Of a stretch of DNA of 64,000 nucleotides, positions 11,750-22,740 are shown one piece after another. Below the pieces are notes generated by a model. It had not been told where the DNA came from, ran no database searches, and was given only the letters and a program-made list of their open reading frames with translations. Position numbers and translations under genes: made by a program. How positions within the stretch are numbered: the first letter of the stretch is position 1; the number at the start of each line of letters is the position of its first letter. Origin of the DNA: Mactra quadrangularis (Eukaryota; Mollusca; Bivalvia; Venerida; Mactridae); assembly GCA_025267735.1 (NCBI GenBank), contig CM046303.1, positions 33,332,380-33,396,379 of the forward strand. The letters run 5' to 3'.

Positions 11750-11841
11750 CAATCTGCGTAAACACATCCAGTAGACCACGGTCGTACTACATTAGCGAGT
11801 AAGCGAGCGGTAAAATTGTAGATCGGGTTTTAATCAGATTG
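11750..11841. mobile_element. 92-bp MITE with 9-bp target duplication and known empty site
   Basis: The body starts CAATCTGCGTAAACAC and ends GGGTTTTAATCAGATTG, giving short inverted ends CAATCTG/CAGATTG. It is flanked by GAATCAAAC at 11741-11749 and 11842-11850. The inverted duplicate at 33644-33652 has a single copy (GTTTGATTC) and no insert, so it is the empty site. A longer member is at 52907-53304. A 9-bp duplication suits Mutator-like (MULE) elements. Confidence 0.85.
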
Positions 11842-12056
11842 GAATCAAACATTCATACCTCGAAGTCCCAGACAAGGCATGTAACAGATGCCATTACAAG
11901 GAAAGTTATTGGAGGTTGACATATATTAAAAGAGGACACAGTCTAATAGGTTTTACTTTTATTCCTCCATACACAATAAGTACAAATATAATTAATAATT
12001 TATCAAAACATAAATACATGAGTAATTGTGAACAATAAACAAAACATACATTAAAT

Positions 12057-13187
12057 TTGTTTGTTTGTTTGGGTTTTTTCTGCGCACCAACACAAAAAGG
12101 TCATATCGCGCCGAAAGCAGTCAATGATACTATTGATTCCAACGAAATTGAAGATGTAAAGCTCTATATCTTATTATAAACATTTATTTCTTTCAAAAAG
12201 TTAAGTATCGCATATGATGGTACAGATTCAAAAGGTTCTTTAAGTGAGTTTGCTTTAAAATGTTTGTCACGAATGTATTTAAGATCCTGACAGTCAAGTA
12301 GAACGTGTTTTGCATTGAAATGCTCGTCACATGGTATACATTTAGGTGCTTCCTCTCTTTTTAGAAGGTATGAATGTGTTAATCTGGTATGACCAATTCT
12401 ACATCGCGTAATCACTATTTGATCTCGGCGATTAGAAAATATAATTGACGAAGATGAATTTAGGGTTGGCTTTATGTCGCGTAATTTATTTAAATTGTCT
12501 TGTTCCACATTGTTTGCAATTTTGATTTAGTTAACGTGTTTATTGAACATTTGAAGTCACTGCTTCGTAATTTGATATCTACTGGTTGAAGGTTTAAAGA
12601 TTCTTTAGCCGAAATATCAACTTTTTCATTTCCTTGTATACCAATATGGCTTGGTATCCAGCAGAGGTGTACTGTTTTAGATTTTAAAATTTCATGTTAT
12701 TTTAATTCGATACTTTTAATAAGGATATTGTCTGAACTACGATTTTTATGGCCAATAATACAGATAGAGAATCTGAAAAAATGATAAAATTATTATTTAT
12801 ACTCTTTGATATGTATGATAAAGCAAGATCTATTGCTTTGACTTCAGCTGTAAATATGGATGCCTGGTCAGGCAATCGCATTCTTGCAACAAAAGAATTT
12901 GTGAAGGCCTCTGGACTGGTATTAGATTTACGAAAGTTTGCCAAAATAATATTAACGTTTGGTATGTTGTAGGTCCAAGGCGGGACATTTTCATCTAAGT
13001 TCTGTAGAACGGTAGAGGTGTTAATATTAAGCATTTCTAAGTCGGGTTAAAAACAACTTTTCGCGCCGGGTTATGATTGTTAGAAGATATTAGAGTTGCG
13101 TATTGTAATGAAAGTTTTTGTCGACGTAATTTTAAAGATGGCTCGTTAGCTTCAACATAAAGACTTTCAACAGGTGAAGTTTTGATT
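12057..13187 (-). mobile_element. Second I/Nimb-like LINE copy, internally deleted
   Basis: About 1.13 kb, minus orientation, with the same 3' tail (GCGCGATATGACC and a (CAAA)n run at 12057-12110), a C-terminal knuckle frame (12508-12164) and RNase H pieces (13034-12702, with SDSLSVLLAIK). Compared with the copy at 5041-6845 it lacks the segment holding FTDGSK and part of the linker, and has frameshifts. Its 5' end is inside the RT-RNase H linker; no clear target duplication was seen. It abuts the end of inverted duplicate A. Confidence 0.8.
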
Positions 13188-13299
13188 CAATTGTCTGAAC
13201 ACCTGTGTAAATTGAAACGATCAGTTAAAAGTAAATGATCTTCCTAAATAGATGCTTACATCCTATAACAATTTAATTCAAGGGTTTTTACTATCTAGT

Positions 13300-14640
13300 G
13301 GGGCAGGGGCAGTGTCAGTACCTTCCGGGGTGGCCATATATCTTTTCTTGGCAAACCATCGTTATTTTTGCCTGCAGGGTGACTAGCTGTATTCCTAGGA
13401 TTGACTTTGCCCATTTTTCGATTTCCACTGCTCACTTGTCTTCGGTCATGCCAGCTTTAAAGGCTTCATGTATCAAATTATGGGGTCCTCTGTCGGAACA
13501 CCAGCAAAGACCAATGAATCATACCACGAGATTTAGCAAAATCTTGGCGGTACCAGTAAGTGCCAACATCAAATACTGGTCCCATAACCTCTCGAAACTA
13601 AGATGTTGTTCGTATATCTAAATAGTGTGCAACAATATGGGTATTTTGCTGCAAAGTGTCAAAAAGTAAAGTTGAATCATCAAGGTTGATTTCTTCTCCT
13701 GTGGTTTCTTTTTTGTATATATGTGTAAGAGTCTAGTTTATGGCTTACAGTGAAATTCAGCACAACTGGCTGTTGTAAAAAAGAAAGGTAAACCATGACC
13801 TCTGCTTATTTGATATTTGTTAAGAGACCTTATCTCTTTAGCACGCTGAGCCCAGTACTGGGTAATGCCTCGAAGAGTAGAACTAAGATAAATGATCTTA
13901 TTTGATAAAGAGTAGTCACCATTTTTTATTTGAGTACGAAGTTCAACTGACAAGTGTTGTTCACCAAGTCGTTGCTTAAATATGAATGACACTTTCTCTA
14001 TGGCTGATTTTCTCATGATCATATTATGTACAACAAATTTAAAATAATGATGGGAAGCAAATCGTCCATCTTCATACCAAAGTAAATGATCAGCCCAGTT
14101 TGCTAATGATTTACATATAACAGGGCGATTAAAGTGAAAATCCCCAGTACCATAGGGAAACAGAACAGGAAAGGCCAATGTAAAAAAATACTGGGTTGTA
14201 AATTCCGACAGAGGAATATTTTTGCGAGTAGGCCATGGTATTGTAATGGTGCCTCGTTTGTTCACTGTAACATCTCCATGATTTTCACCAACATATTCTT
14301 TAACTATATTTGTAACAACTTGTTTAAGATTAATAGGAATATCTGGCCAAAGAGCAGCTGATGCAGTTTCACCATCATTTTCTAGTAATAATTGGTTCGG
14401 AGCAGGGCCAAGATCTTTCAAATGTGAAACATTTTCATTGTATTCTGCCATGGGAATGTCTTTAAGTTCTCCATCATTAGGCAGAAAACTAAGTCTTTCT
14501 TGAGAAATTTGAATATGCGGGGTTATTTGTTTGTAACCATTGCAATGCTAACCGAACTTTAGCTCGCCTTACTTTAAATTCTTTACTTGATTGTTTGTAA
14601 CCTAATTTTCTTACTTTAAGGATATGAATTTCCTTTGGTA
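13300..14640 (-). pseudogene. Helentron Helitron_like_N / Rep (HUH) region, broken
   Basis: From 14640 the minus strand reads LPKEIHILKVRKLGYKQSS and VRRAKVRLALQWL. After frame changes there is an open run from 14451 to 13738 with FTTQYFFTLAFPVLFPYGTG, STLRGITQYWAQRAKEIRSL and GHGLPFFFTTASCAEF, all standard landmarks of Helitron_like_N. Further on, in shifted frames (13620-13300), come SRGMIHW, a stretch resembling CWRSDREPHNLIHEAFKAGM, WAKSILGIQ and a KxIWPP-like end. The HUH motif expected around GMIHWHG is degraded (GMIHW followed by SLLVF or a frame change). This domain would nick and join DNA during rolling-circle transposition. Confidence 0.75.
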
Positions 14641-14795
14641 ACCTTGGTAATATTTGGGCACAGGGCATTTTTTCCTTCTATAACAGGGGCCGATGTTCGG
14701 CCCCTTCATAATTCAAAATTGCACTTTTTTTTCACAATGCGGCGGAAAAAGTCACAATTTCAAAAGAGATTTCACAAAATATCAGGACTTCGAAT

Positions 14796-15446
14796 GGGTC
14801 TTGACGGATTGCTTCAAAAACGCATAGCAAAATATTTTTTCTAAAGGTAAATTAATGTGGGTCAAATTAGCACCAATCGATAGATTAAAGTTTACTTTTA
14901 TTCTTTCCAATCTAACGATAATTATCAGTTTTTTCGCTTACGAAAACACTAACTACTTTACCTGCTATCCAGGGTTGTCGCCGTTCGCCGCCATTTTGAA
15001 CTGAATTCGTGCCGGTAAATAAAGTGTCGCTTCGCTTAAACGAAAAAATTTTCTCCAGAGTAGTCGTTCTTACTGCCGACAGTCAATAGTATACACGGAA
15101 CGGTCCGGATACTGGCATTTATATTCGTTCAAAATCAATTCTTACAAATTGCGTGACCCAATTTGAATTCGGATTGCCTTGGCTATTATTGCACGGTTAT
15201 TGTGACAAACTGAAAGTACTCGCTAATAAAGGATTTTAAATGGATTATTTGACTGTCTAAGGTTAGAATTTGAAATAATTATACTTTTATCATGTGTATA
15301 TTAAACTATTTTTCATTTATCTTTCCATTGGTGTATCGTTTTGTTGCAAAATTTTCGAATTTAAACGAGTAGAACGTTCAGACCTGAATCGATGTCTGTA
15401 CACTAAAATCTTTGCTATGCGTTTTTGAAGCAATCCGTTAAGACCC
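14796..15446. mobile_element. Nested element with ~36-bp terminal inverted repeats
   Basis: The ends pair as GGGTCTTGACGGATTGCTTC...GCATAGCAAA (14796-14831) and TTTGCTATGC...GAAGCAATCCGTTAAGACCC (15411-15446). The interior is non-coding. Just right of it, GACCCTACGTAAC and GTTACGTAGGGTC (15442-15494) form another inverted pair, so the right end may be more complex than marked. No target duplication was found. Confidence 0.6.
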
Positions 15447-15524
15447 TACGTAACAGAAAAATGTCCAAATGATAAAAAAGTTACGTAGGGTCTTATATTT
15501 AGGACTACAGATCATGGTGAAAAA

Positions 15525-15920
15525 ATGGTAAGACCACTTGAGAAACCTTGTCTTGAACCTTCGTCCCATGAAACTGGATCGCCACCATCGGAACAAATGA
15601 CCGAATTAGATCATGGTGATAAAATAGTTGAGATACCTTCTAGTCCAAAACAATTATGCCATGTTGATTCATATGACGCCAGAAAATCTGTTGTTTTGAA
15701 ATATGAGCTACGGTTTGATTGGCTTTATTACAGCTCTGCTTAAAAAGGATATATGTGCAAAATTTGTGAATGCTTTGATTGTCTGCAGAAACAGCTTTTT
15801 CACAGACTGGTGGTCAGCTAGGCACACATCCTACTCGCCACTTACAGAAGCATGCAGACAGTGCACGGCACACAGCTGCTGTAGAGAGATCTACAACTCT
15901 GACCTGTAGTGTAATAAAAA
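15525..15920 (+). pseudogene. Transposase N-terminal zinc-finger fragment
   Basis: Plus-strand frames read ELRFDWLYYSS followed by a stop, KGYMCKICE in the next frame, and further on THPTRHLQKHADSARHTAAV. Together these resemble the CxxC...H...H zinc finger at the start of hAT-type transposases (pattern: YSxxxKGxMCKxCE... HPTRHxxKHxxSxRH). No catalytic core is present. It lies inside the 14661-16068 element and probably represents that element's own truncated transposase. Confidence 0.5.
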
Positions 15921-16074
15921 GGATAAAACAAAATAGAAGTCAATTCAAGTCTGAAAAAAAGCTTTACTGTTCTCATTTTTTACAGTTTTTTTCACAATTT
16001 CATGACGCATCGTACTTTTTTTAACAAAATGAACAGGCCCCTTCACAATTTTGACAAAAAATGCCCTGTGGGCA

Positions 16075-16720
16075 GGTTCATTTATTTCTTGTGGAAATGT
16101 TATGCAATGACCACTGGAAGCAATACCACCATGTTTAAGCATATGTACATTAATACATGGAGAGATTCTACAAATTAGCTGTTGTTCAATGGCAGTTAGA
16201 TTTTTTAGCTGTGCAGGTTGAGGTTTTGGATCCATATTGTTCTCACTTGAAAACATTTTGACTGCATTTTTATCACGCGAACAACGTTTACATGTACCTT
16301 GTTTAGACATATCCATTTGTATCCGCCGTTCAAGACAGATGGAACAATGCAAGATTTTATAATTCATTTGTTCAAGTTCAAATGAACGCATAGCATCCAT
16401 AGCTCTGTTATATTTTTCATCTGAACTAATTGGTGGGGGGTTCAGGTATTGCATCTAGATCTTGGTATTTCTTTTGTTTCTTTTTTATCAAATTTTGTAG
16501 AGTTTTTTTTATTACTTTTCAAATTAGAATGTAAATGAAGATCAGAGAAGATACCCAATTTTTTACATTTTAAAAGAATAGCAGCAGATTGGGTTGTGCT
16601 AACAGTTGTATTTATTGGCTTATCCTTGCATTGCTTATTTATATTTTGTGTGCTAGGATATATTAAATTGCTGTCCATTTCTGTAGATTTAACAGATTTA
16701 TTGCACATAGAATAAGACGG
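16075..16720 (-). pseudogene. Helentron zinc-motif region (DUF6570-like)
   Basis: The minus-strand frame from 16454 includes LHCSICLERRIQMDM, then CKRC (a CxxC...CxxC pair), and LKNLTAIEQQLICRISPCIN with GHCITFPQEINEPA. This string of motifs is familiar from Helitron-encoded proteins just N-terminal to Helitron_like_N (annotated in some databases as DUF6570). The frame ends where the DNA transposon inserted at 16068 and resumes on its other side at 14655. Toward 16700 the sequence becomes lysine/serine-rich and joins the repeat region. Confidence 0.65.
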
Positions 16721-17470
16721 ATCATTTACCATAGGGGCATATGACTGTGGCTGTTTATTGCTGCCAACTTTTTTAGAATAAGGGTGATCATTTACCATAG
16801 GGGCATATGACTGTGGCTGTTTATTGCTGTCAACTTTTTTGGAATAAGAGTGATCATTTACCAAAGGGGCATATGACTGTGGCTGTTTATTGCTGTCAAC
16901 TTTTTTAGAATAAGAGTGATCATTTACCAAAGGGGCATATGACTGTGGCTGTTTATTGCTGTCAACTTTTTTAGAATAAGAGTGATCATTTACCAAAGGG
17001 GCATATGACTGTGGCTGTTTATTGCTGTCAACTTTTTTAGAATAAGAGTGATCATTTACCAAAGGGGCATATGACTGTGGCTGTTTATTGCTGTCAACTT
17101 TTTTGGAATAAGAGTGATCATTTACCAAAGGGGCATATGACTGTGGCTGTTTATTGCTGTCAACTTTTTTGGAATAAGAGTGATCATTTACCAAAGGGGC
17201 ATATGACTGTGGCTGTTTATTGCTGTCAACTTTTTTTAGAATAAGAGTGATCATTTACCAAAGGGGCATATGACTGTGCCTATTTATTGCTGTCATTTTT
17301 TGCAGATTTAACAGGTTTATTGCATATAGAATAAGTTTGATCATAAAATACAGGGGCATATGACTGGGGCTGTTTATTGTTGTCACTTTTTGTAAATAAA
17401 ACAAGTTGATTACACTTGGAATAAGTGTGATCATTAAATAGTTGGGCATATGACAGTGACTGTTTATTCA
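16721..17470 (-). repeat. Coding 66-bp tandem repeats (22-residue units)
   Basis: Units start at 16721, 16787, 16853, 16919, 16985, 17051, 17117 and 17183, exactly 66 bp apart, with a ninth start at 17250 after one extra T. On the minus strand each encodes VNDHSYSKKVDSNKQPQSYA plus PL. Outer, more diverged units (to about 17470, and just below 16721) are about 90 bp, with an extra CNKPVKSAK-like segment, so the 66-bp unit looks like a shortened version that then spread. The extra T near 17231-17237 shifts the frame, splitting the region. Confidence 0.9.
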
Positions 17471-17780
17471 TGTCAGTTTTGCTACAATAAACAGTTTTAG
17501 CGAGCTTAGACTTAGAGTGTTCATTTGTGTGGGTGGCACACTGGCTTGAAAATAAATCTGCTTTTGAATGAGGTTGAGGCGTTTTAGAAAATTTGCGTTT
17601 TGTATTTTTATTTTTTGTTGAACATTTTTACATGACTTAGGGTTTTTTAGTGAACTGACATGTATATGATTTTTCATGTACAGCAAAATTCATCATGTAC
17701 AGCAAAAGAGTTTCTTGCATAAAAGACTTAAGTGAAGAAAATGTTTTGTAATTATTGTTTGCAGTAACATTGTACAATAC

Positions 17781-18192
17781 TTAAAAGTGGTTATTTTCTA
17801 GCAATAAGTTGATAGAGTTAGGGTCCAAATCAATTCCTTTGTAAGGGACTAAGGTGAATGTAACTTGATTATTCCTTTTTCCTTTTAGGAAAACAATAAT
17901 GTTACATTTTAACAATTCCGCAGCAGCCTCAATTTCAACGGCATGAGCCCAACCATTACTATATAGCATACTAGCTTTATAATTGTTGACAATGATGCAG
18001 TTGCACTTTATTCGCCCATTTATGCCATTCAGTGACTATTTTCTTACATATAATGGTTCTATACATTTGTGCATTACTAAAATCTTTATTCAGGAAATGA
18101 CTTATACAATGAAAGAAGCAGTTTCCATTTGCAGGTACATTTCTTACTGAGAAAAATACTCTATGAATTCTCATGAAAGCGTTACTGCTCAT
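17781..18192 (-). pseudogene. Helentron OTU-like cysteine protease domain
   Basis: Two minus-strand frames (18192-17977 and 17969-17781) form the start and end of an OTU fold: RNVPANGNCFFHCISHFL holds the catalytic-Cys motif (family form DGNCLF; Asp replaced by Ala here), WAHAVEIEAAAELLKCNIIV holds the central conserved W..E...A, and LLLENNHF ends with the catalytic-His motif. A stop and frame change separate the halves. OTU domains are a known accessory of Helentron-type proteins, so I assign it to the same element as the Rep and helicase pieces and not to a host deubiquitinase. Confidence 0.75.
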
Positions 18193-18503
18193 TTTCCAGT
18201 TTTACAGGTCAGTTGTTTAATTAAATTATAAAATTAAATGTAAAACTGACAATTATTTTACAAATGTTGTGTAAGAATTAGTTTAAATTAGTTTTAAATG
18301 ACTGGAATAATTTTCCTTCTAGCATTTGTGTCAATACATGAAATTAAATAACAATTGAAAGCTAGAAAGCCAACCCTTGTTAAAGAATTAAAATATTCAT
18401 GAAAAAGTTTTAACTTCTTTATACTTACATGTATTTGTCAGAATTATCAATATATCTTTTGAAATCTTGTTGAGATGTATTATGCCTAGTCCTTAATTTG
18501 CAG
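18193..18503. other. Gap between Helentron and CaRF-like exon
   Basis: No gene is seen. The stretch is AT-rich and should hold the Helentron 5' end, which I could not define. A splice acceptor (TTAATTTGCAG) closes it. Confidence 0.4.
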
Positions 18504-21500
18504 AAAGAACACAGTTACAAAAAGACTAAAAGAAAAATTCAGACAACAAAGAAAGTTGGCTGTCCAGCCAAGATTAAGCTGTTATATACAGCCACCTTTC
18601 CTGAGTTTAAGGTTCAGTATATTTTAATCTTGTGTCCTTTTATTGAAAACTTCAATACTTTACATTACTTTATTTTAGTACTTTTTGTACTGAAGCCTTT
18701 ATACTGTATTCAATTATTATGTAGGTATCCTCATCTAATATCTAACTTGATCTTAAAAGTGTGTTAATATTTTATTGCCAGGCAGTTCTTCCTTAGCTTA
18801 ATCCGTAAGAAATCATTAGTTGTATTTTTTATGTCCAGAACATTTTACATTCTTTACCCATTTCCTTTGTTTTAAATATAAAGACTAATTACAACGTAAT
18901 TAAATTGTCATTTAAGATACAAAATAAGAAACAAAAGAAATTGAAATGATTCACAGATAAAACGTAGTTGTTTTAAAACTTCAGTTAGTATTAACCAAAA
19001 AAGGGCTGCAGCCACTAACATGCATGTCCATACTAAGAGATTCAATATTTGTTATGTTATGTAATAAATATCACTAACTTGAAACTGATCATTGAGAAAC
19101 ATTGGCCATAGTTTTTGAAGCTGGGAGGTAACTAAAAAATGAAATGTACCATTTGAAAGTTAGTATTTATTTAATGCTTTAATAATGAATCAAATTAACC
19201 ATGATTAAATGATTGTTCAAACTTGAAAGTAAAATTTGTAGAAATGCAATAAATTGTATTCTAAAGTAATTTTTGGTCCTAGGAATGTGGGTTTCATCTA
19301 TGGCCATGGAATGTGGAATAAAAAGAATAATAGATTTAAAGATTTTGTGACATATTCACTTATAACTTTATACTGGTTGGCGACCTACAAACTCGGACGT
19401 CCTACAAATCCGGACACCCGCGTAGACGCTTTATTTTGTTGATTACTTTGATCATTTGTTGTCGATCACTCGAGCGCTTGGTTTTGTAACAGCCGGAACC
19501 AACAAAGTGACCACTACGTAAGTATGATTGTTGAAAATACAATATTTACATTTGCGTGCCATTTTACCTGTTTCCTGTTCGCGGGGGAAGTCACGTGTAA
19601 TGCATTGCGCATGCGCAATTATTTTACTGAGGCCCGGACAATTAAAAACGGGTCAAGTGCAAGTACGTGTGTTGCAGACGAACATTTCCAACAACAATTT
19701 GTTAGCAAAAAACGTACCAAGAATAGATCTAACCATACAATAAATAAACATGATTTTGATATTACACAGTTTTGTTTGTCCAAAAACTTTATCAGAACAA
19801 AACAAAATATACTACTAGATCTATTATAGACGGGTCACGCCATTTTTTTTTCAATTCAAGGGAGGTAACTCGAACAATTCATTCTCATTTTATGGTAGAC
19901 GAGTTACTCCTAATATTTTCAACTAAACTGATTTTAAGATATTTGCTGACGCTAGTTAACTGGCCTACAAATGATTTCTTCTTAATTGTAATTTCTTTTT
20001 TATTCAAAATTAGTCGAATAAATGTTCCTTTCTCTTAAATTATAGTTCTGATCATGCAGTCGAGAAAATATTCTCAAGAAACATAACAGAAGGCTATTTC
20101 TGCTATAAAACAACGAAAACAGAAAACAAGCACAGCGGCAAGGGAATTTGGAGTGCCGAAAAGTACACTGTATGATCACTTTAAACGAGAACCACCTCAT
20201 GCAAACATAAAAAAATGCCCCGACTTCTAACGGCTGAAGAGGAAAAAGCATTGGTGGAATTTATACAATATATGGCCCGTCAAGGATTCCCAATGACGAG
20301 GACAATTGTTAGATGCTACGTACGAGAAATTCTCAGGCGTACAGGTAAATTAGTAATTTGAAACGATTAAGGTTTTTTTCCATTAAGATTTCATTCAGTA
20401 AAGTCACAAATACTTGTAATAATCTCAAATCCAAGTTAGTTACATGAATTTATAAAATGTTTGAAACTATCAACAGCGCGATATATTTATATTGTAATAT
20501 TTTAATTCTACTTCAGGACGTGAAACAGCCAGTTCAGATCATGGGCCATCAGACAAGTGATTCAGGGCATTATTGGCGCGTCACCCAGTTCTGTCAGAAA
20601 GAACTGCAGAAAACCTTGACAAAGCCAGAGCCCGCATGTCAAGTCAGAAGACTATGGACGGGTGGTTCAACCTTTTGGAATCAGTTCTTGATGAACATGG
20701 ATTGAAAAATAAGGAAAAACAGGTAACTAATCTTAGACTATGTAAGTTAAATATAGCCATCACATAATATATCGAAAAACAGATAAATAAATAACTGTAA
20801 TTCCACATATTGTCGTTTTAAAGTTTAACAAAACATTATGTTATTTCAGATTTTTAATGTAGATGAAACAGGGTGGTCAGGTAAAGAAAAATCAAGAACC
20901 AAGGTGATTGGGCCAAGACAAGGACATCTATTTAGCAACAAAAATGTCACGAATGACCATGTGACGGCAAACATTTGTATATGTGGAGATGGGAAGATAC
21001 TGCCGCCAATGATAATTTACAAAGTATGTACTGTATAATTTTGCATTTGCTCACTTATATGATAACACGTTAAAAGACGTATATATTAAATAAAATATCT
21101 AAAATGTCAATTATGGATTTCTATTCATTTGTTTTTCTTTGTTTTATCTTACAGGAATCCTATCCGCATCGCAAATTCACGGAAGGTGTTCCGGATTCAT
21201 GGCTTTTTGGGACGTCTGAAACAGGGTATATGGACGGCGAACTTTTTCTGTCATGGTTCAAAAGAATTTTCCTTTTGAACTGTGGCAGAGAAAGGCCCGT
21301 TGTTTTAATACTAGACAACCATGACTCACACGTCACACTTCAACTGGTCGAGACAGCAAGGGCGAACATTGTTATTTCACTTGGAATGCCTGCCCATACC
21401 ACTCATATACTCCAACCATTGGATGTGAAGGTTTGTATAATAAGTGATAATTAATACATACGATAGATCACCCAATGTCACGTTGATAATGACCCGGTTT

Positions 21501-21539
21501 TGTTAAAAATATTCCATTTCATATGTGATTCAATGTTAA

Positions 21540-21705
21540 TCAATGATAAAATAGTAGTAGTTATAAAATTAATATAATAATAAAACTGATAATAATAATT
21601 ATTATTTTATTATAATAGTAATAATAATTATAATGTTAATAATAATAATTATGATAATAATAATAACAACAACGACGACGACGACGACGACGACGATGAT
21701 GATGA

Positions 21706-21744
<39 letters not shown>

Positions 21745-21775
21745 CGTTGACAATGATACCTTTAATAATAGTAAA
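21540..21775. repeat. Compound trinucleotide microsatellite
   Basis: An (AAT)n-like tract (21540-21665) followed by an (ACG)n run with an ATG interruption (about 21669-21743), in intron 4 of the pogo transposase. The long Thr-rich and Ile/Val-rich frames across it are artefacts of the repeat. Confidence 0.9.
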
Positions 21776-22469
21776 TAATGAATTTACTAAAACAGATTTA
21801 TGCACCACTCAAGAGAAGGTTCAGTACCTTAGCCATGAACCTTGGATTTGCTAATCCCAACTTTACCATCAGCAAAGGAAATTTTCCTGTTGTTCTTAGA
21901 CATGCACTGGAACAGACTGTGCCCTCATCTATTCGAGAGGCGTTCAGGGTCACTGGAATCTGTCCATATGATCCGCATGCCATTGACAAAAGTCAACTTA
22001 TACCGCCAACATTTGTCACAAGAAATGAAGAAAGTAAGTTCACAATTTTTCTTCTGAGATTTTATTTCTTAACAACTTAAGGTACGTAACAGTATCATAT
22101 AATAACGAGGAAGATATCAGCTCTATACTAAGACGCATTACGCTTCTCAAAACTCATCGTTTGGTACGCAACAGAATATAGTCCGGTGTATGAAGACATA
22201 ATCGTCGGATTTTTTCGTGTTTTTGACAAAATCATTGTTAAAATGTAAAATCAATTATCACTTATAGCTCCAGGAGTATAAATCCATAGATACAAAGTAC
22301 GCGTAAACCTCTCAAGGTACAGATGCATACTTGAACCGTGTATTCTACTTTCGATTTCAAATGTCTGAGTTAAAAATTAAGAATGACAGATGTAAACAAG
22401 GTTTAACTACCGGTTAACATGTTTAATTTAATGAGGATAGTTGGTTGGACAGTTTAATTTTATTGAGTA

Positions 22470-22740
22470 GACACTTATTTATTTATTGGAGTTAACGCCG
22501 TATCAACACAATTTAGGTCATTTCACGGCGTCCAGCGCACCTAACCTAGCTTTCCTGGACCATTGTCTATAACCAGTACTCACCTACCCTTCCACAAGGC
22601 CGGAAACTTCTCTATATTATCTAATCAATGGAGGAAAATCGACATGATTGTCAAATTTTCATGGAAGGGTATAACCTCCCCGGGTGGAATTCGAACCCGC
22701 ACCCCCTCGGGCAAATTAATAGTTTTACTTTTGATGCTCG
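22470..22740 (-). mobile_element. tRNA-headed SINE (family S2)
   Basis: Minus orientation. On the plus strand it starts with TTAACGCCGTATCAACAC and CACGGCGTCCAGCGCACC, runs through TAACCTAGCTTTCCTGGACC, and ends with a reversed B box (GGAATTCGAACCCGC) near 22685-22700. Related sequence recurs at 44280-44470, 47230-47350, 51510-51716 and 52665-52790. It lies in an intron of the pogo element. Confidence 0.8.

Larger units (their letters stand above)
9788..12056. repeat. Inverted segmental duplicate A (partner at 33440-35850)
   Basis: This block is the reverse complement, with divergence and small indels, of 33440-35850. It holds the RT fragment, the last exon of the CaRF/MULE-like gene with its splice acceptor, about 1.2 kb of the intron before it, part of a mariner-type MITE (inverted end at about 10975) and a 92-bp MITE absent from the partner. 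Its left end abuts a LINE endonuclease fragment; its right end abuts a LINE insertion at 12057. Confidence 0.85.
14661..16068. mobile_element. DNA transposon remnant inserted in Helentron, 6-bp target duplication
   Basis: A 1408-bp insertion with terminal inverted repeats CAGGGCATTTTTT/AAAAAATGCCCTG and subterminal CCCCTTCA(C/T)AATT repeats, flanked by TGGGCA at 14655-14660 and 16069-16074. Removing it and one target copy restores the Helentron frame across the site (minus-strand EPAQILPRLPKEIHIL), which fixes the boundaries. It carries a fragment of a zinc-finger-type transposase N-terminus (15525-15920) and a further nested element (14796-15446). The TIR start looks hAT-like, but hAT elements normally duplicate 8 bp, so the superfamily is open. 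Confidence 0.8.
7095..18192 (-). mobile_element. Decayed Helentron/Helitron with OTU, Rep and helicase modules
   Basis: On the minus strand the modules appear in the order known for Helentron-type rolling-circle transposons: OTU-like domain (18192-17781), low-complexity/tandem-repeat region (17470-16455), CxxC zinc region (16454-16075), Helitron_like_N/Rep region (14640-13300), Pif1-type helicase (9300-7095). An OTU domain in the same element favours the Helentron/Helitron2 group over classical Helitron1; that is family knowledge. Stops and frameshifts occur in every module. Later insertions occupy 14661-16068, about 9310-13290 (composite) and 7727-8434. Neither terminus could be defined, so the outer coordinates are those of the recognisable coding sequence. 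Confidence 0.8.

Noticed and set aside
17255..17686. Separate small minus-strand genes between the OTU and the repeat array
   Set aside because: They are frame-shifted continuations of the same low-complexity Helentron region.
21602..21854. Long Ile/Val-rich and Thr-rich reading frames
   Set aside because: They are translations of the trinucleotide microsatellite in an intron of the pogo transposase.
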